A stretch of 64,000 nucleotides of DNA from Pedinophyceae sp. YPF-701 (lineage: Eukaryota > Chlorophyta > Pedinophyceae). This document shows positions 45,369 to 56,582 of this stretch, in pieces. The stretch spans positions 682,001-746,000 of the forward strand of contig CAJZHL010000019.1 of the NCBI GenBank assembly GCA_916048055.1, written 5' to 3'. How positions within the stretch are numbered: position 1 is the first letter of the stretch; the number at the start of each line of letters is the position of its first letter. The notes under the pieces are model-generated. The model made no database searches, was not told the DNA's origin, and worked only from the letters and a program-made list of their open reading frames with translations. The translations under genes were made by a program, and so were the position numbers.

Positions 45369-46315
45369 CGCGACCCCTCGTCTCCTCGGCGTTGTCCACA
45401 GGAGCCGCTCCGAGCGTGAGACTGAGCTGGGTGCGCCGGCACGTGCACAGTCCCCTCACCACCGTCGCGGGACGACCCCGCGCCACGAAACATCGCTCGA
45501 CGCGTCGCATCATACTCGAGATCGGCACAGTGCAAGAAGCGCGTGCCTCGCTGCGCGGAGGTCGCGACCTCCGCGAGATTCCAAGGGCCTGCTTTATCTA
45601 GGCGCCTCTGACGGCCACAGTGATAGCCGCGTGGCGGCTTCAGGCCCCGGTCGCGGCCACACCATGCGCACGCTGTGCAGTGCGATTCGTGTCCTCCGCC
45701 GCCCTCGCGCCGTCTCTGCCGCAAGAAACATAACGCAACGTTGCGTGCGCTCACCCGACTCCATACCCGCTACCCATGTAATTTGTGCCCCTGAACCACA
45801 CCTGGTTGAGTTTTCTCGCGACCTGCAGCCGCCATACCCCGTCTCTTCCCCGGAGGCCGGCCGCACGGGAGCGTGAAGCTGCTGACCGCGCCCGTCCCAG
45901 ACAGCCTGACTAGTTATCGTCCTGTCCCCAGGCGCCCAGCGCAGGAGATATTGTGAAGCGCGCTTCCCTTTACATGTCTGAACTGGGTCGTTCGAGGACA
46001 GCGTCACTCACCACGTATCACGCGACCTCGGCGAGATCCTCCTGAGGCTGCTTGTTGCAACTGTTGCCTCGGGCACTTGCAGGTACGTCTAGTCGCCACG
46101 CCTGCAAGACTCGCGCACTGACGTACCGCATGCCGGCCTCGTCGCGCTTGGTGGCCGTCGTGCGGTCGCGGAGAGCGACACCTTGACTCGCCGGCTCGAG
46201 ATGCCCCGGTCCTCGCGTTGCGAGGGATGCAGGCCTTACTTCGCGCGCCCACGCGATCTTCGCGGTGTTCCTGACGGAGACCTCAGCCAGGCGTACCGGA
46301 ACCTGTCAGTTCGAG
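45369..46315. other. Divergent region between the RING gene and the helical-bundle gene, with a 67-bp repeat
   Basis: It contains both upstream regions. At 45682-45748 lies one copy of a 67-bp repeat also found at 47909-47975. No other gene recognised. Confidence 0.45.
45682..45748 (+). repeat. 67-bp dispersed repeat, copy 1
   Basis: Matches 47909-47975 with four differences that I count. It contains ACGCAACGTTGCGT, a perfect 14-base palindrome. The two copies lie on the same strand and bracket the helical-bundle gene. Confidence 0.75.
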
Positions 46316-47679
46316 ATGGTTGACCCGTTTGGAGCAGTGGGTCTGGTCGTGGGGGTCGTCAGAGCCTGTGGTCTGATCGCGCGTCGCGTCAAAGAGTGCC
46401 GGGGGCTGGAGAAGGAGCTCGAGGAGGTCGCTGCTGATGTCAACTTGATCAAGGTGCGCGTACCCGGCCACGCTGTCATGAGATGGGTCAGCTGCTTTGA
46501 CTCCTGCGGCCCCGAGCGGAGTCGGCCTCGCCTGTCGCGGGGCTTCGCAAGGAAGCGCGTACGTGTATCAATCGTTGCAGACCTGCGGGGAGGAACTCAC
46601 GAGCGGCGTGAAAGACATGGCGAACCGACGTGCTGAAGCACTCCTCAAGAAGAACCAGCCGGTCCTCGAGGTGATGGAAAGAAACGTCCGCGAAATTTAC
46701 GACCAGCTGGAAGTCTGGCGGAAGAAGCCTCTCGGGGTGCGATGCTTGGGATCGATGCGCTCTGTTGACCGCGCACGTGTCCAGTGTGCAACATGCGTCG
46801 ACTGGATTACAGCCCGGAGACCGGGACGACCCTGCGTCACGGCCTCGCACACTCGACCAGGCACGATCAAGGCTCACGAAACCAGATGGTTCCCTTGAAC
46901 GCAGAAGCTGCGAATTCAGAAGAGAAAAAAGCGCTGCGACAAGATCAAGAAGTGGGACGAACGGCTGCGAGGGCACCTCAGCAGGCTCACCACGATTCAG
47001 GCCTCGGTGATCATGCAATCTCACGTTGAACAGCGCAGTCCGCGCACCCCCTCGCGCAGGAACGCCAGCGGTGCGCGAGGACAGCCGGGTGCTTCGCCGG
47101 GAATCAACACCCCGGAGCCCGCGCTGCCACGCGAGACAAGATCTCGGCGCTCGTCGCGGTCGACCCAGCGTTATGACGGGGCCTGCCTCGAGACCGGCAG
47201 GTCTTCTGGAGACGGAGAGCCTTCCACTGTGCGTTCGCGCAAGGCGCGAGCGTCAGATACCGCGCTGCAGGTTCGCGAAGGACATGACCGCGCGGTCCGG
47301 AGTCACCCAAGCACACCGCGCTACTCGCTACGATTCACGCGTCAGCCTCCGCGCGAACGCGAGGGCAGATCTCAGGTGATTGACTCTGTGCGGGCTGGTC
47401 GAGCCGGCGCATCCCTCCCTGTCTGAACTGCACGAGTCAAGGTATGCGTTGCCGTATACGTATGCCAACATGCGCAAAGCGACACCACGCCCGTGGGTGC
47501 ACTCGCAGGTGCCCCTGGCGAACCGTACGGATGCTTGGTCGGGTTCGACCGACAGGCTCGGCGAGAGCATGGCGATGTACATGTCCCCAAAGTTGCAGGA
47601 CCCACTGCTGGGAGAGGCATTCACCTTCTCGGACGCGGCTGATGCCATCATGAAGAAGAAGAAAGCGCGCCGGAACTGA
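46316..47679 (+). CDS. Helical-bundle protein resembling HeLo/RPW8-type N-domains, with a Ser/Arg-rich tail
   Basis: Exons 46316-46453, 46581-46736, 46905-47375 and 47509-47679 join in frame (all phase 0) to 311 residues. Residues 1-46 start MVDPFGAVGLVVGVVRACGL, a hydrophobic/amphipathic first helix. Three further helix-like segments follow: NRRAEALLKKNQPVLEVMER, VREIYDQLEVWRKK and KIKKWDERLRGHLSRLTTIQ. This layout (hydrophobic N-terminal helix, then long amphipathic helices within about 150 residues) recalls HeLo, RPW8 and MLKL four-helix domains that permeabilise membranes in cell-death pathways. The likeness is in pattern only; I see no sequence-level match. The tail is disordered and Arg/Ser-rich (RETRSRRSSRSTQR) and ends IMKKKKARRN. 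The last intron is chosen on phase alone. Function unknown. Confidence 0.6.
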
Positions 47680-48093
47680 TGTGTGATAGAAGTCCTGCCG
47701 CCCGCGGCGTTCCCCGCCTAGGATCGTGGCCTGCCGAGCCAACGGCAACTTCGGTCGAAGTGTGATGCACGACGACCGCGACCGCGCGCCACTGAAAGCG
47801 GCCGCAGTGCCGCACGCGCCCGTTTCAACACCACACCGCGTCGAAATCGTCCTCGGGCTCGCGGGCGCCGCCAATCAGCTGCGAGGAATCGCGCGCACGC
47901 GCCGCAGCGCGACTCGTGTCCTCCGCCGCCCTCGCGCCGCCTCTGCCGGTAGAAACATAACGCAACGTTGCGTGCAGTCTTACACCCCCGTTCCACCCTT
48001 CTGACTTCCCCCCCCCTGCCCCCGCCTGGCAGCTGGGCCGCACAGTCACGACCTGCCTCCCGCGCGCGTCCTCGCCACCGCGCCGCCCGCGCC
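47680..48093. other. Convergent region between the helical-bundle gene and MND1
   Basis: 3' flanks of both genes plus the second copy of the 67-bp repeat. Confidence 0.5.
47909..47975 (+). repeat. 67-bp dispersed repeat, copy 2
   Basis: Second copy of the repeat at 45682-45748, with the same central palindrome and orientation. Confidence 0.75.
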
Positions 48094-49223
48094 CTACAGC
48101 GGCTCGAGGTCCGTCGCGCCCTCCGCTTTGAAGAACGCCTCCACGTCCTCCTTCCGCCCCTCGAACTTCCCGTTCATCCAGTCCTTGAGACACTCCAGGT
48201 TGTCCCCCCACCGGTTCGCGCCCTCCACGCTCGCCTTCGCCGCCGCCTTCAGCGCCGCAAACACCTCCGGGTCGTTGTCCGCGTGCTCGCGCAGCTCCGC
48301 CGCGTGCTGCGCGTTCGCCGCCTGCAGCGCGGCCAGCTCGGCCTCGAGCTCCGCGCGCTCCGCCGCGTCCGCGTCCCCCTGCACCGCGGGCCGAGCGCGC
48401 GGGCGATGTCGCACGTCGACACGCAGCGCAGCTGGGATCGTTGCGCAGGAACGCCCGGCGCGGGCGCAGCTAGGGCGGTTCCGGACCCTGCGCGGAGTTT
48501 CTGGGCGGGGGGGCGCGGAGCTGCGCACCTCCTGGAGCGCGTTGGCCTGCGCGGCGGCGTCCTGCGCTTGTCGCCGCAGCGCTTTGATTTGCTTGGTCAG
48601 GCGGTCGCGCTCGGTGACGACCTTGAGCGTGGCCTCGGAGGGGAAGCTCCAGAGGTAGTTCGAGGCGCCGATCTTCTCCTGGTGCACCAGGTCGTCGTCC
48701 ACGAGACTCTGCAAAGCGCACAGCCCAGCACGACAGCGCTCGCGTCGCGAGTCGATCCCCGCCTGCCCGCGGGACAGCCTGTGCGGAGCGGTGCGTCGAC
48801 GTGGGGGCAAGCGCGTGGCGCGTGGACCGCGGATGCGGCTCCGGGACGGTGCGGGGAGCCGGTGCGGCGCGCACGGGCCGCGTGAAGCGAATTGCGCACC
48901 TTGACGACGTCCTTGACCGACTGAGCGACGACTCCTCTGGATGACGCTAGCTTTTCGATGTCCTGCGGAGCGAAGCACGCGGCGGGTCCTCGCGGCGCGG
49001 GGTTGGCGGGAGGCGCAGGATGAACGCGCGCGGTGCAGCTGAGGGGCCCCGCGTGGCGGAACGGAGCGAACACGAGGCACGCGGGAGCGATGCTGGAGGA
49101 GCGAGCGCCCGTGGCGGCTTCAGCGCTGCTTGCCTTGAGGACGTACACGTCCTTGGTGTCATGAAAGATCCTCAGCACGGTCTGCCGCTTGTCCTCGAGG
49201 CTCATGCCCTTCTTGGGCGCCAT
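48094..49223 (-). CDS. MND1: MND1, meiotic nuclear division protein 1
   Basis: Exons 49223-49134, 48962-48900, 48708-48529 and 48378-48094 join in frame (all phase 0) to 205 residues, the usual MND1 length. Signature regions: MAPKKGMSLEDKRQTVLRIF, SSRGVVAQSVKDVVKSLVDD, KIGASNYLWSFPSEA. A coiled coil of about 90 residues follows (LTKQIKALRRQAQDAAAQAN, ELEAELAALQAAN). The C-terminal segment is NRWGDNLECLKDWMNGKFEG. MND1 pairs with HOP2 through the coiled coil and stimulates DMC1/RAD51 strand exchange in meiosis. This implies a sexual cycle, at least ancestrally. Intron 1 has a GC donor (CTCAAG|GCAAGC), matching the known GC-AG consensus. The gene is divergent from TPPP, with 360 bp between start codons. 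Confidence 0.96.
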
Positions 49224-49583
49224 CCTGCTCCCTGTGTGGGCTTCTAGACCCTGCTTCGCCGGTTTCCGGCCAGGACACACTGCGGTGCGCAAGCTACGTG
49301 CCAGTTCTGTTGCAGTCTGCTGTCCCGGCGCGCACGTCCGCTGCGAGGATGGAACGCGGATGAACACGTGATCCGTCTGGCCCGGGCGCCCGTCTGGACG
49401 CGGCAATCGCACCCTCGTCTCCCACGACGCCGCCTCCGACGCAGCACGGGCCCCCGTTGTCAACGGGGGGGGGGGCACGCAGGGTTGATCGACAGGCGGT
49501 TTCTTGGCCCCGCAGCGGTCGCGCTCGGTGGCACACGGTACAGGGAAGGTGTTTTGCGCTCGAGAGTGACTCACAGCGACACT
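49224..49583. promoter_or_regulatory. Shared divergent promoter region, MND1 and TPPP
   Basis: Only 360 bp separate the two opposed ATGs, so both promoters must lie here or in the 5' exons. No clear TATA box. A poly-G run is at about 49465. Confidence 0.45.
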
Positions 49584-50830
49584 ATGGCCGCCCCGCTCCC
49601 TACCAAGCAGAGCACCCGCTCGAAGCTGTCGCCAGAGAACCAGCCCTTGTTTGACGTGTTCACGACCTACACCAACGGGTCTGGGAGGTCCAAGGACCCC
49701 ACGCAGATGGATGGCAGGCAAGTGCAGGGCCAGCAGAGGCCATGTGGGCCACCTGTGCCCCTGCTCCTCAACACCCTCGCGCACGCGGGGCACGGCCGCG
49801 AGCCTGGCGCCACGGCGCGCTGATGCTTGGCATAAAGGTATCGGGGCGCCAGCGACCGCGGTTGAGCCGCGTCGGCCGCTCTCGCACGACCTAGCGCGGC
49901 CGGCTTGTCGTCTCGTGGCCCTCCATTTCGGTCGCTTCCTCGGCGCACACCACCGCCACGGACCGCGAGCCCCGGCGCGATCTCCCTCCTACCCCTCTCC
50001 ACGCCGCGTCTTCGCTCGCAAGGTCGCCGCGCGGGGCCGGCCGCCCCTGCGCGCCCCTCGCATGCAACCGCTTCCAGCTCAACACCCCGCGCAAGCGCCG
50101 CCCCCGACCAAACGCGCGCCCGCCCCCCTTCTCCACCCATGCAGGACCTGGGTGAAGGTCTGCAAGGACGCTGGCGCCGTCGGCAAGTCCATCACCACCA
50201 CTGACCTGGACCTCATCTTTGCCAAGGTCCGCGCGCCCCGCAACGCACCCGCCCGCGGCCCCGCGCCCGCCACTTTCAAACTTGCTGCACCGGCCGACGC
50301 AGAGCGACCGCTCGCGCCGCCGCCAACGCACACGCGCGCCGGCGCAGCGCGCCACTGCCTGCAACGTAACCCCCGCCCGCTCCGCGCCGCAGGTCAAGTC
50401 CGGCCCCTCCGCGAAGACAATCTCCTTCAACGAGTTCATGGAGGGCCTCCGGCAGCTCATTGACCGCTCGAAGGGCGCCCTCGGCACGGTAGACGACCTC
50501 AGGTAACACCCGCCACTACTGCACCATGCAGCGCTCCACCCCCGGCCCACCGGGGCCCGCAGCCCGCCCCGGCGCCGCCTGTGCGCACCCTCCCGCGAGC
50601 CCCGTCCTTCTGCGCGCTCCTATGTCCGCAGGAAGGCCATCCTGAAGGCGAGCATGAAGGGTCCGTCGTATGTGGGGACGGTGCCGGAGGCGGTGCGGTT
50701 CCACGACGACAAGTCGCTGTACACGGGCGTGCACAAGAACGGCGGCCCGACGAACGTCGACATCGGCACGTCCGACCTGAAGCACATCACGAACCGCGCG
50801 GCTGCCGACGTGCGCGGCGTGCAGCTGTAG
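49584..50830 (+). CDS. p25-alpha / TPPP family protein
   Basis: Exons 49584-49717, 50145-50226, 50393-50502 and 50632-50830 join in frame (phases 2, 0, 2) to 174 residues. The core follows the p25-alpha domain: LFDVFTTYTNGSG, then MDGRTWVKVCKDAGAVGKSI, TTTDLDLIFAKVKS, and TISFNEFMEGLRQLIDR. The C-terminal motif is FHDDKSLYTGVHKNGGPTNV, close to the TGxxKxGG-type tail of TPPP proteins. These bind and bundle microtubules, and algal homologues are found in flagella. A flagellated stage is therefore likely. Intron 1 has a GC donor (GGCAG|GCAAGT), as does the first intron of its divergent neighbour MND1. The short tail after VDIGTSDLKHITNR is typical. Confidence 0.93.
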
Positions 50831-51330
50831 GCGGCGCAGTGGCCGGCGAGGGCGGTCCCGGCGCGCAGACCTCTACGCCCGCGTTGTCGTTGTGATCCCG
50901 AGCATGTGGACGTGCGTCGCTGCCGGGGCTGGGGTGTTCCGGGCGCTGGACAGCAGTGGTGGCGCGTGGGGAGTCCGCTGCCGCGGAACGGCTCGAGACG
51001 CGCTGTCGTGAAGGGCGAGCGAGGCCGTGCGTCGAGCGCGCGCGTTCGGGCGTCGCTCGCAGCACGCAAAAGTACTGGACGCGTCAATTACTACGTCACG
51101 CGTCGGCGACACCCCCAGCACAGGAGGGGGGCGCGAGACTCCGCGGCGCGCGTCCTCGCAGCTGCTGTCCGCGTCCGTCGGCTCCGCACGTGTTCACACA
51201 CGCTCCCGGATCTCTCAAATCCCAAAACCGTCGAATTCGTACCACGCATGCATCCCTGTCGGCCGTCCCCCGCCACGCACCGCACCGCCGCCCGACGCCA
51301 GCCGCACCGATCACGCGCCGCCCGCGCCCC
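50831..51330. other. Convergent region between TPPP and the EF-hand gene
   Basis: 3' flanks only. No repeat or RNA gene recognised. Confidence 0.45.
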
Positions 51331-53581
51331 CTACACCGCCGCGAAGCTCGCGTCGGCCTCCAGGCGCATGCAGTACACCAAGAACTCCTCCAGGTCGATC
51401 TGGTGGTCCTTTCGAATGTCCATCTTCTCCACGAGCCCCGCCGCGGCCTTCTGCGACGCCTCGCCGTCGCTGAACTCGCGGCACAGCACGTCGTGGAGCT
51501 CCTCCGTGCTGATGAACCCGTTGTGGTTCTGGTCAAAGGTCGCAAACGCCCGGCGCGCCTCCTTGATCGCGCGGTCCTCCTCGCCCTTCGCGTGCTGCGT
51601 CAGCGCGATCACGGCCAGGTGCGCCCACTCGCCGACGTCCACCTTGCCCGGCGTCTTCGCCGCCACACGCTCCAGCATTGCCTGCGCCTTGTCGGCGTCA
51701 ATGTCCACGTCGCGCTGCTCGAGGATCGTCACGATCTGCTCCACGCCGAGGACCTGCTTCTTCTCGCCGTCCACCTCGACGCGCTCGCAGAACATCTCGA
51801 ACGACTCCGCCAGCTCCCGGTACAGGTCCCGCAACGCCGCACCCTGCGCGGGCGTGAGCAGCGCGCCCTCGATGACGGCCGTCGTGGCGCCGCCGAGCCG
51901 CGTCGTCGCCAGGAGCTGCGTGAACTCGCCCTTGCTGACCTTGCCGTCGCTGCACGAGAGCCACAACACCACCAACGTGAGACCTTCCTTCGGCGCCCCA
52001 GAGCGAGCAAGGCGCACTAGCCCGCGCTGCCACCCGCGCCGTCGCGGGCCGCGGACACGCGGGCCGGCACGTGCGAGCGCGGCGCACGCACGAACGAGCC
52101 AAAACCTCGGAGCATGCACGCAAGTCGTTCAGGAGCGTACTTGTCGAGATCGAAGACCTTGATGAGCTGCCTGGTCTGCTCGTCGTTGAGCGCCATCCCC
52201 GTGTGCCGCTTCACGGCGTCCTTGAGCTCCTGCGGCGACACGTACCCGTCCATGTCCGTGTCCAGCTTCTCAAACTCCCGGTTGACGCGCTCGACGAAGT
52301 TCTCGTCCATGTCGCGCATGAACCGCGCGACGAGGTCCTCGAACGTGATGCCGTCCTCCTCGGCGTGCGTGACCTCGAGCTTGCGCATGCTCTCCTGGGC
52401 GCGGAGCTGGAAGGCCTTGCCGGCGTGCTTGTAGGTCTCGCCGAACAGGAGGCTGAGGAAGTCCGGGACGTGCGAGGGCTGGAGCAGGCCGTCGACGGCG
52501 ACGCGCTGGAACGCGGCGCGCACGCGGAGGCGCGCGTAGCGGTCCACGACGACCGCGGCAAGGTCGTTGACGAACTTGGCCACGATGGCGTCGATCTTCG
52601 GGTCGCCCGAGGGGTCCAGGCCTGCGGGCCGCGAGGGCGTGGGCGTCCCGTGAGCGGCGGGGGCGTGGCAGGCGGGGGTCCGCGGGATGGGACGGAACGT
52701 GACGCCTGGGCGCGGAATGTGGGCCGTAGGGCAGCGCAGGTCGTGCGCGCGCGGCGGAGGGGGCGAGAGATGACGCGAATCGGTTCCGTAGCGGAGGCGG
52801 CGGACGAGGGGCGCGTGGCGGTGGGCGGGGGCAGGTCGTCCAGGGCACCTGCAGGGTGCCGTGGCGGGTCTCTGCGCGTATAAAAGCAAAGGCGCGGGCA
52901 CGTACTGGCAGAGATCCGCGTGACGGGCTCGTCCTCCGGGGCCGCGTCGCCGGCCTCGCCCAGCACGGGCTCGGCGCCCGTTGTCTCCGCGACAGACGCC
53001 TGGACGTCCGCGCCGGCCGCCTCGGGCTCCGCGGCGGGCTCCGCGTCCTCCGCGGCGCCGTCCTGCGCAGCGTCAGCCGTCTCGGGCTCGCCCGCGGCGG
53101 CCTCAGGCGCGGGGTCCGCGGCGGCAGGCTCCTCGCCCTGCGGCTCCTGCGCGCCCTCGACAGGCTTCTCCGGCTCCTCCGCAGCCTGCGCAGCCTCCGC
53201 CGGCTCCTCCTGCGCAGGCTCGGCCTCGGGCTCGGCCGCACCGGCCTCGGGCGCGGGAGCGGGCTCCGCGGCCGCAGCAGGAGCTTGCTGGACCTCCTGC
53301 GCCTGAGCGTAGGGGGCAGGCTGCTCAGACGTCGGCTTGTCGTTCTCCTGGGACTGCTCCTGGTCGCTGTGCGCCGATGCGGGCTTGCCCGGATTCACCT
53401 TGGGGGTGTCCGCGCTCGCATCCGCATGAGATGCGTCCTTTGCCACCTGGGGACCGGACGGCACCTCGACCGGCGCCGCAGGCTTCTCGGCCTTGGCGGC
53501 ATTCTCCTTGACCGGGGCGTCAGGCATGGCGCCCGGCGTGCCGGCCACCACCACGACGTCCTTGGACCCGCACGCTCCCAT
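51331..53581 (-). CDS. Acylated EF-hand calcium-binding protein with an acidic Ala/Pro/Glu-rich region
   Basis: Exons 53581-52906, 52621-52141 and 51949-51331 join in frame (phases 1, 2) to 591 residues. The N-terminus MGACGSKDVVVV fits N-myristoylation at Gly2 plus palmitoylation at Cys4, so it is probably held on a membrane (plasma or flagellar). Residues about 20-225 are Ala/Glu/Pro-rich and acidic, probably disordered. The helical C-terminal half has EF-hand loops DTDMDGYVSPQE, DLDNDGKVSKGE (split by intron 2 and intact after joining) and DQNHNGFISTEE, plus a degenerate DIRKDHQIDLEE. A long helical segment lies between loops 2 and 3. Some green-algal flagellar and plasma-membrane calcium sensors share this lipid-anchor plus EF-hand layout. 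The target is unknown. A TATAAAAG string at about 52880 lies in intron 1 and is probably incidental. Confidence 0.85.
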
Positions 53582-54437
53582 CGTGACCTGCGGCACAAGC
53601 ACGGGTGCTCCTGTCTGAGATACCTGGGCCGCCTTGCGCAGAATCCCCGGCGCGCGCGGGCGCGGGGCGCGGTGGACGTGGGCGGCGCGGTGCGCGCCCG
53701 GGCGCGAACGCGCCATCGCGGCGCAGTGGCGGCGAGGTGTGGTGTGTCTTCCATGGGGCGCGAGGGCCTGGAACGGCGGAAGATTGTGGCCGCGCGGGTC
53801 GGAGCGGTATGGCGGTGAGGCTGAGGTGCGAGCGGCGGGGGGCCGATGCGGGTGCGGGCCCGGTGCGGGCCGCTGTGGGCGAGTCGTGAGGCGTCACGTT
53901 TGGGTGCGTCGCGGAGGGTCGACGGCGCTGATGGCGCGGAGCGGGCGCGCTCGGGCGGCGGGTGGATGGGTTGTGTGCGTAGCAGCGGCGAGCAAGCGAT
54001 CGGCGGTGGGCGTGACGGAGCTCTGGAGCGTGCACGAGCTCGCTCTGTCACGATGGCGGCGCAACGCACCTGCTGAGGGCGACTTTCCGCGAAGAGGTGG
54101 CTGTGCCTCTGGACGATTCCAGGAAACGTCACGGCGGCGCGCGCGGCGGGGCCGATGTCGCTGGCGGCGCCACGGGCCGGTCGAACGTGACGACCACCTC
54201 AGGAAAGACCCGTCTCCCACGCGGTGCGTTGCCCGGGGTCATGGCGCCAGCCGCGCCGCCCCGCCGGCGTCTCTGAATTCCGCCTCGCGCTCGCGCCGCA
54301 GCCTGGTCGATAACGCGGTATAACGCGGCCGTTCGGACGGTGTACACCCCTGTGGCTTTCTTCGAGCCCGCGCGGCGTTTGACCGCCGACTAGGCCCGGT
54401 CTACGCATCGCCTCGAGCGGAGCAGGCAGCGAGGATC
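53582..54437. promoter_or_regulatory. Divergent region between the EF-hand and aminotransferase genes
   Basis: 856 bp holding both promoters. A tandem TAACGCGG pair at 54311-54328 is about 110 bp before the aminotransferase ATG. No gene recognised. Confidence 0.4.
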
Positions 54438-56452
54438 ATGAACGTCGCACTCTCGGCCCGGCCCAGCGCCGTGCCCGCCGCGAGGGGCCGTGGCCGTTGC
54501 ACCCGGGCCCAGGCTGCCCGCGGGCCCGGCAACGTGAACGCCGCCACGCTGAGCGCGTCCGAGCAGAAGCAGAGGATTATTGCTGACGAAAACAAGTACA
54601 TTCTCCAGGTACGCCCGCACGCAGCCCACGACGCGAGGCCGCGCCGAACCGCTCCTTGCCCTACTCCACCGGCCCGCGCTCGCGCTCCCGGGGCTGCACG
54701 CGGGGCCCAGCGCGCGCCCCGCGCCCCTCCACCACCCACCGAGCGCGGCCGCCGCCGAGCCGCCGCCCACACCCCCGCCCAGCCGTCAGACACCCGTCAA
54801 CATATGGTCTGCCAGGTTCCGTTGCGGCCGAGTTTCCGCGGCCGCACACACCCTGCCGCGCCACCCGCCGAGCGCCCAGCTCCCCCCCTGCGCCCTCGCC
54901 GCGCTTCCGGGCCCGGATCTCCCCGCCAACGCCGCCGCGCGCGCCGCCCCCGCCCTCGCAGACCTACGGCCGGCCAACGGACATCGTGGTGTCTCACGGC
55001 AAGGGCTGCACGCTGTGGGACGTCGACGGCAAGGAATACCTCGACTTCTACTCGGGAATCGCGGTGAACGCCCTCGGGCACTCGCACCCGCGCTGGGTGA
55101 AGGCCGTGAAGGAGCAGGCGGACCTCTGCTGCCACGTCTCCAACCTCTTCCACACGGAGCCGCAGACGGTGCTCGCGAAGGCCATGGTCGAGAAGTCCTT
55201 CGCGGACCGCGTGTTCTTCTGCAACTCGGGCACCGAGGCGAACGAGGCCGCGATCAAGTTTGCGCGCAAGTACGCCCGCGTCACGCGCGGGATCGACGCC
55301 TACGACGCCGAGGCCTCCCGGAACGGCCCGAGCCACATGGTCGCCTTCACGAACTCCTTCCACGGCCGCACGCTCGGCGCCCTCAGCCTCACCTCCAAGG
55401 TCCAGTACAGGTAACGTCGCGAAGCACGCACACACGCCGCACGACGCCGCTGTCACTCCGCCTGGCAGCCCGCGCACAGGTCCTGGCTCTGAGCCGCCGA
55501 GGCCGCGGCCGCAGCGAGCGCGAACCAAGCGCGGGAGCTTCCGTGGCCGTTTGCGCGCGCAGGACCCCGTTTGAGCCCGTGGTGGGGCCGGTGTCTTTCG
55601 CCAAGTATCTCGACCTCGAGTCGGCCCGGCAGGCGGTGCGGCCGGGCGAGACGTGCGCGATCTTCGTCGAGCCGGTCCAGGGCGAGGGCGGCGTGCACCC
55701 GGCGACCGCGGAGTTCCTCCAGGGCCTCCGCGACCTTGCGGACGAGATTGGCGCGTGCCTTGTGTTTGATGAGGTGCAGTGCGGCGTGGGGCGCACGGGC
55801 AAGCTGTGGGGCCACGAGGTGCGCGCCACGGTCCCGCGGCGACGCGGTGCGATTGCGTGGGCCGTGCGGGAGCTCGGAACGGAGCGTTGGCCGGTCTGAC
55901 GATGTTGTGCGGACTAACCTCCAGTGCGCGGCTGACCCGCGTGCGATTCGTGTGCCGCGCCGTGCGCAGAACTTCGGCGTGACGCCGCACATCATGTCGG
56001 TGGCGAAGCCGCTCGCCGGCGGGCTCCCGGTGGGGGCTGTGTTGATGACGCAGGCCGTGGCGGACTGCATGTCCCCGGGGGACCACGGCACGACGTTCGC
56101 GGGGTCGCCCTTCGTGTCGCACGTCGCGGCGGAGGTGTTCGACGAGGTGTCGCAGCCGGCGTTCCTCGCCACCGTCGGCGAGCGCGGCCAGCAGCTCATG
56201 GGCGAGCTGCGCAACCTCACGGCCGGCAACGCGCACGTCAAGGAGGTCCGCGGGTCCGGGTTGCTCATCGGCGTGCAGCTCGACCAGGCCGCCGGGCCCG
56301 TCGTGCTCCGGGCGCGCGAGAAGGGCCTGCTGGCGATCACCGCCGGCGCGGGTGACGTCGTGCGGCTGGTGCCGCCGCTCATCTTGAGCGAGGCCGAGGC
56401 GTCGCGCGGCGCGGCGATCCTGGCTGAGGCGATCGAGGAGGTGTGCAAGTGA
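54438..56452 (+). CDS. ARG9: Acetylornithine aminotransferase, plastid-targeted (arginine synthesis)
   Basis: Exons 54438-54608, 54962-55410, 55563-55818 and 55970-56452 join in frame (phases 0, 2, 0) to 452 residues. Class-III aminotransferase landmarks: [93 protein letters not shown], the PLP-Lys in [18 protein letters not shown], and [27 protein letters not shown] and the GEGG/DEVQ motifs fit acetylornithine rather than GABA or ornithine enzymes. It moves an amino group from glutamate to N-acetylglutamate semialdehyde. The first 40 residues ([20 protein letters not shown]) are Ser/Arg/Ala-rich without acids, a good chloroplast transit peptide. The Chlamydomonas gene is ARG9; the symbol is transferred by family and pathway. 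Confidence 0.93.
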
Positions 56453-56582
56453 TGGAGACGGACGCTGCTGCGCGGGTCGAAGCACCGACCGAGCAGAGCA
56501 TGTGACCGCATGAGCAGCCGCATCACAAGAGGCCGGGGGGTGCCGCACCGCGACGCCGCGAGCGCCCCTGGCCGCTGCGCGC

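Noticed and set aside
52860-52890. TATA box
   Set aside because: TATAAAAG at about 52880 lies within intron 1 of the EF-hand gene, with no transcription start expected there.
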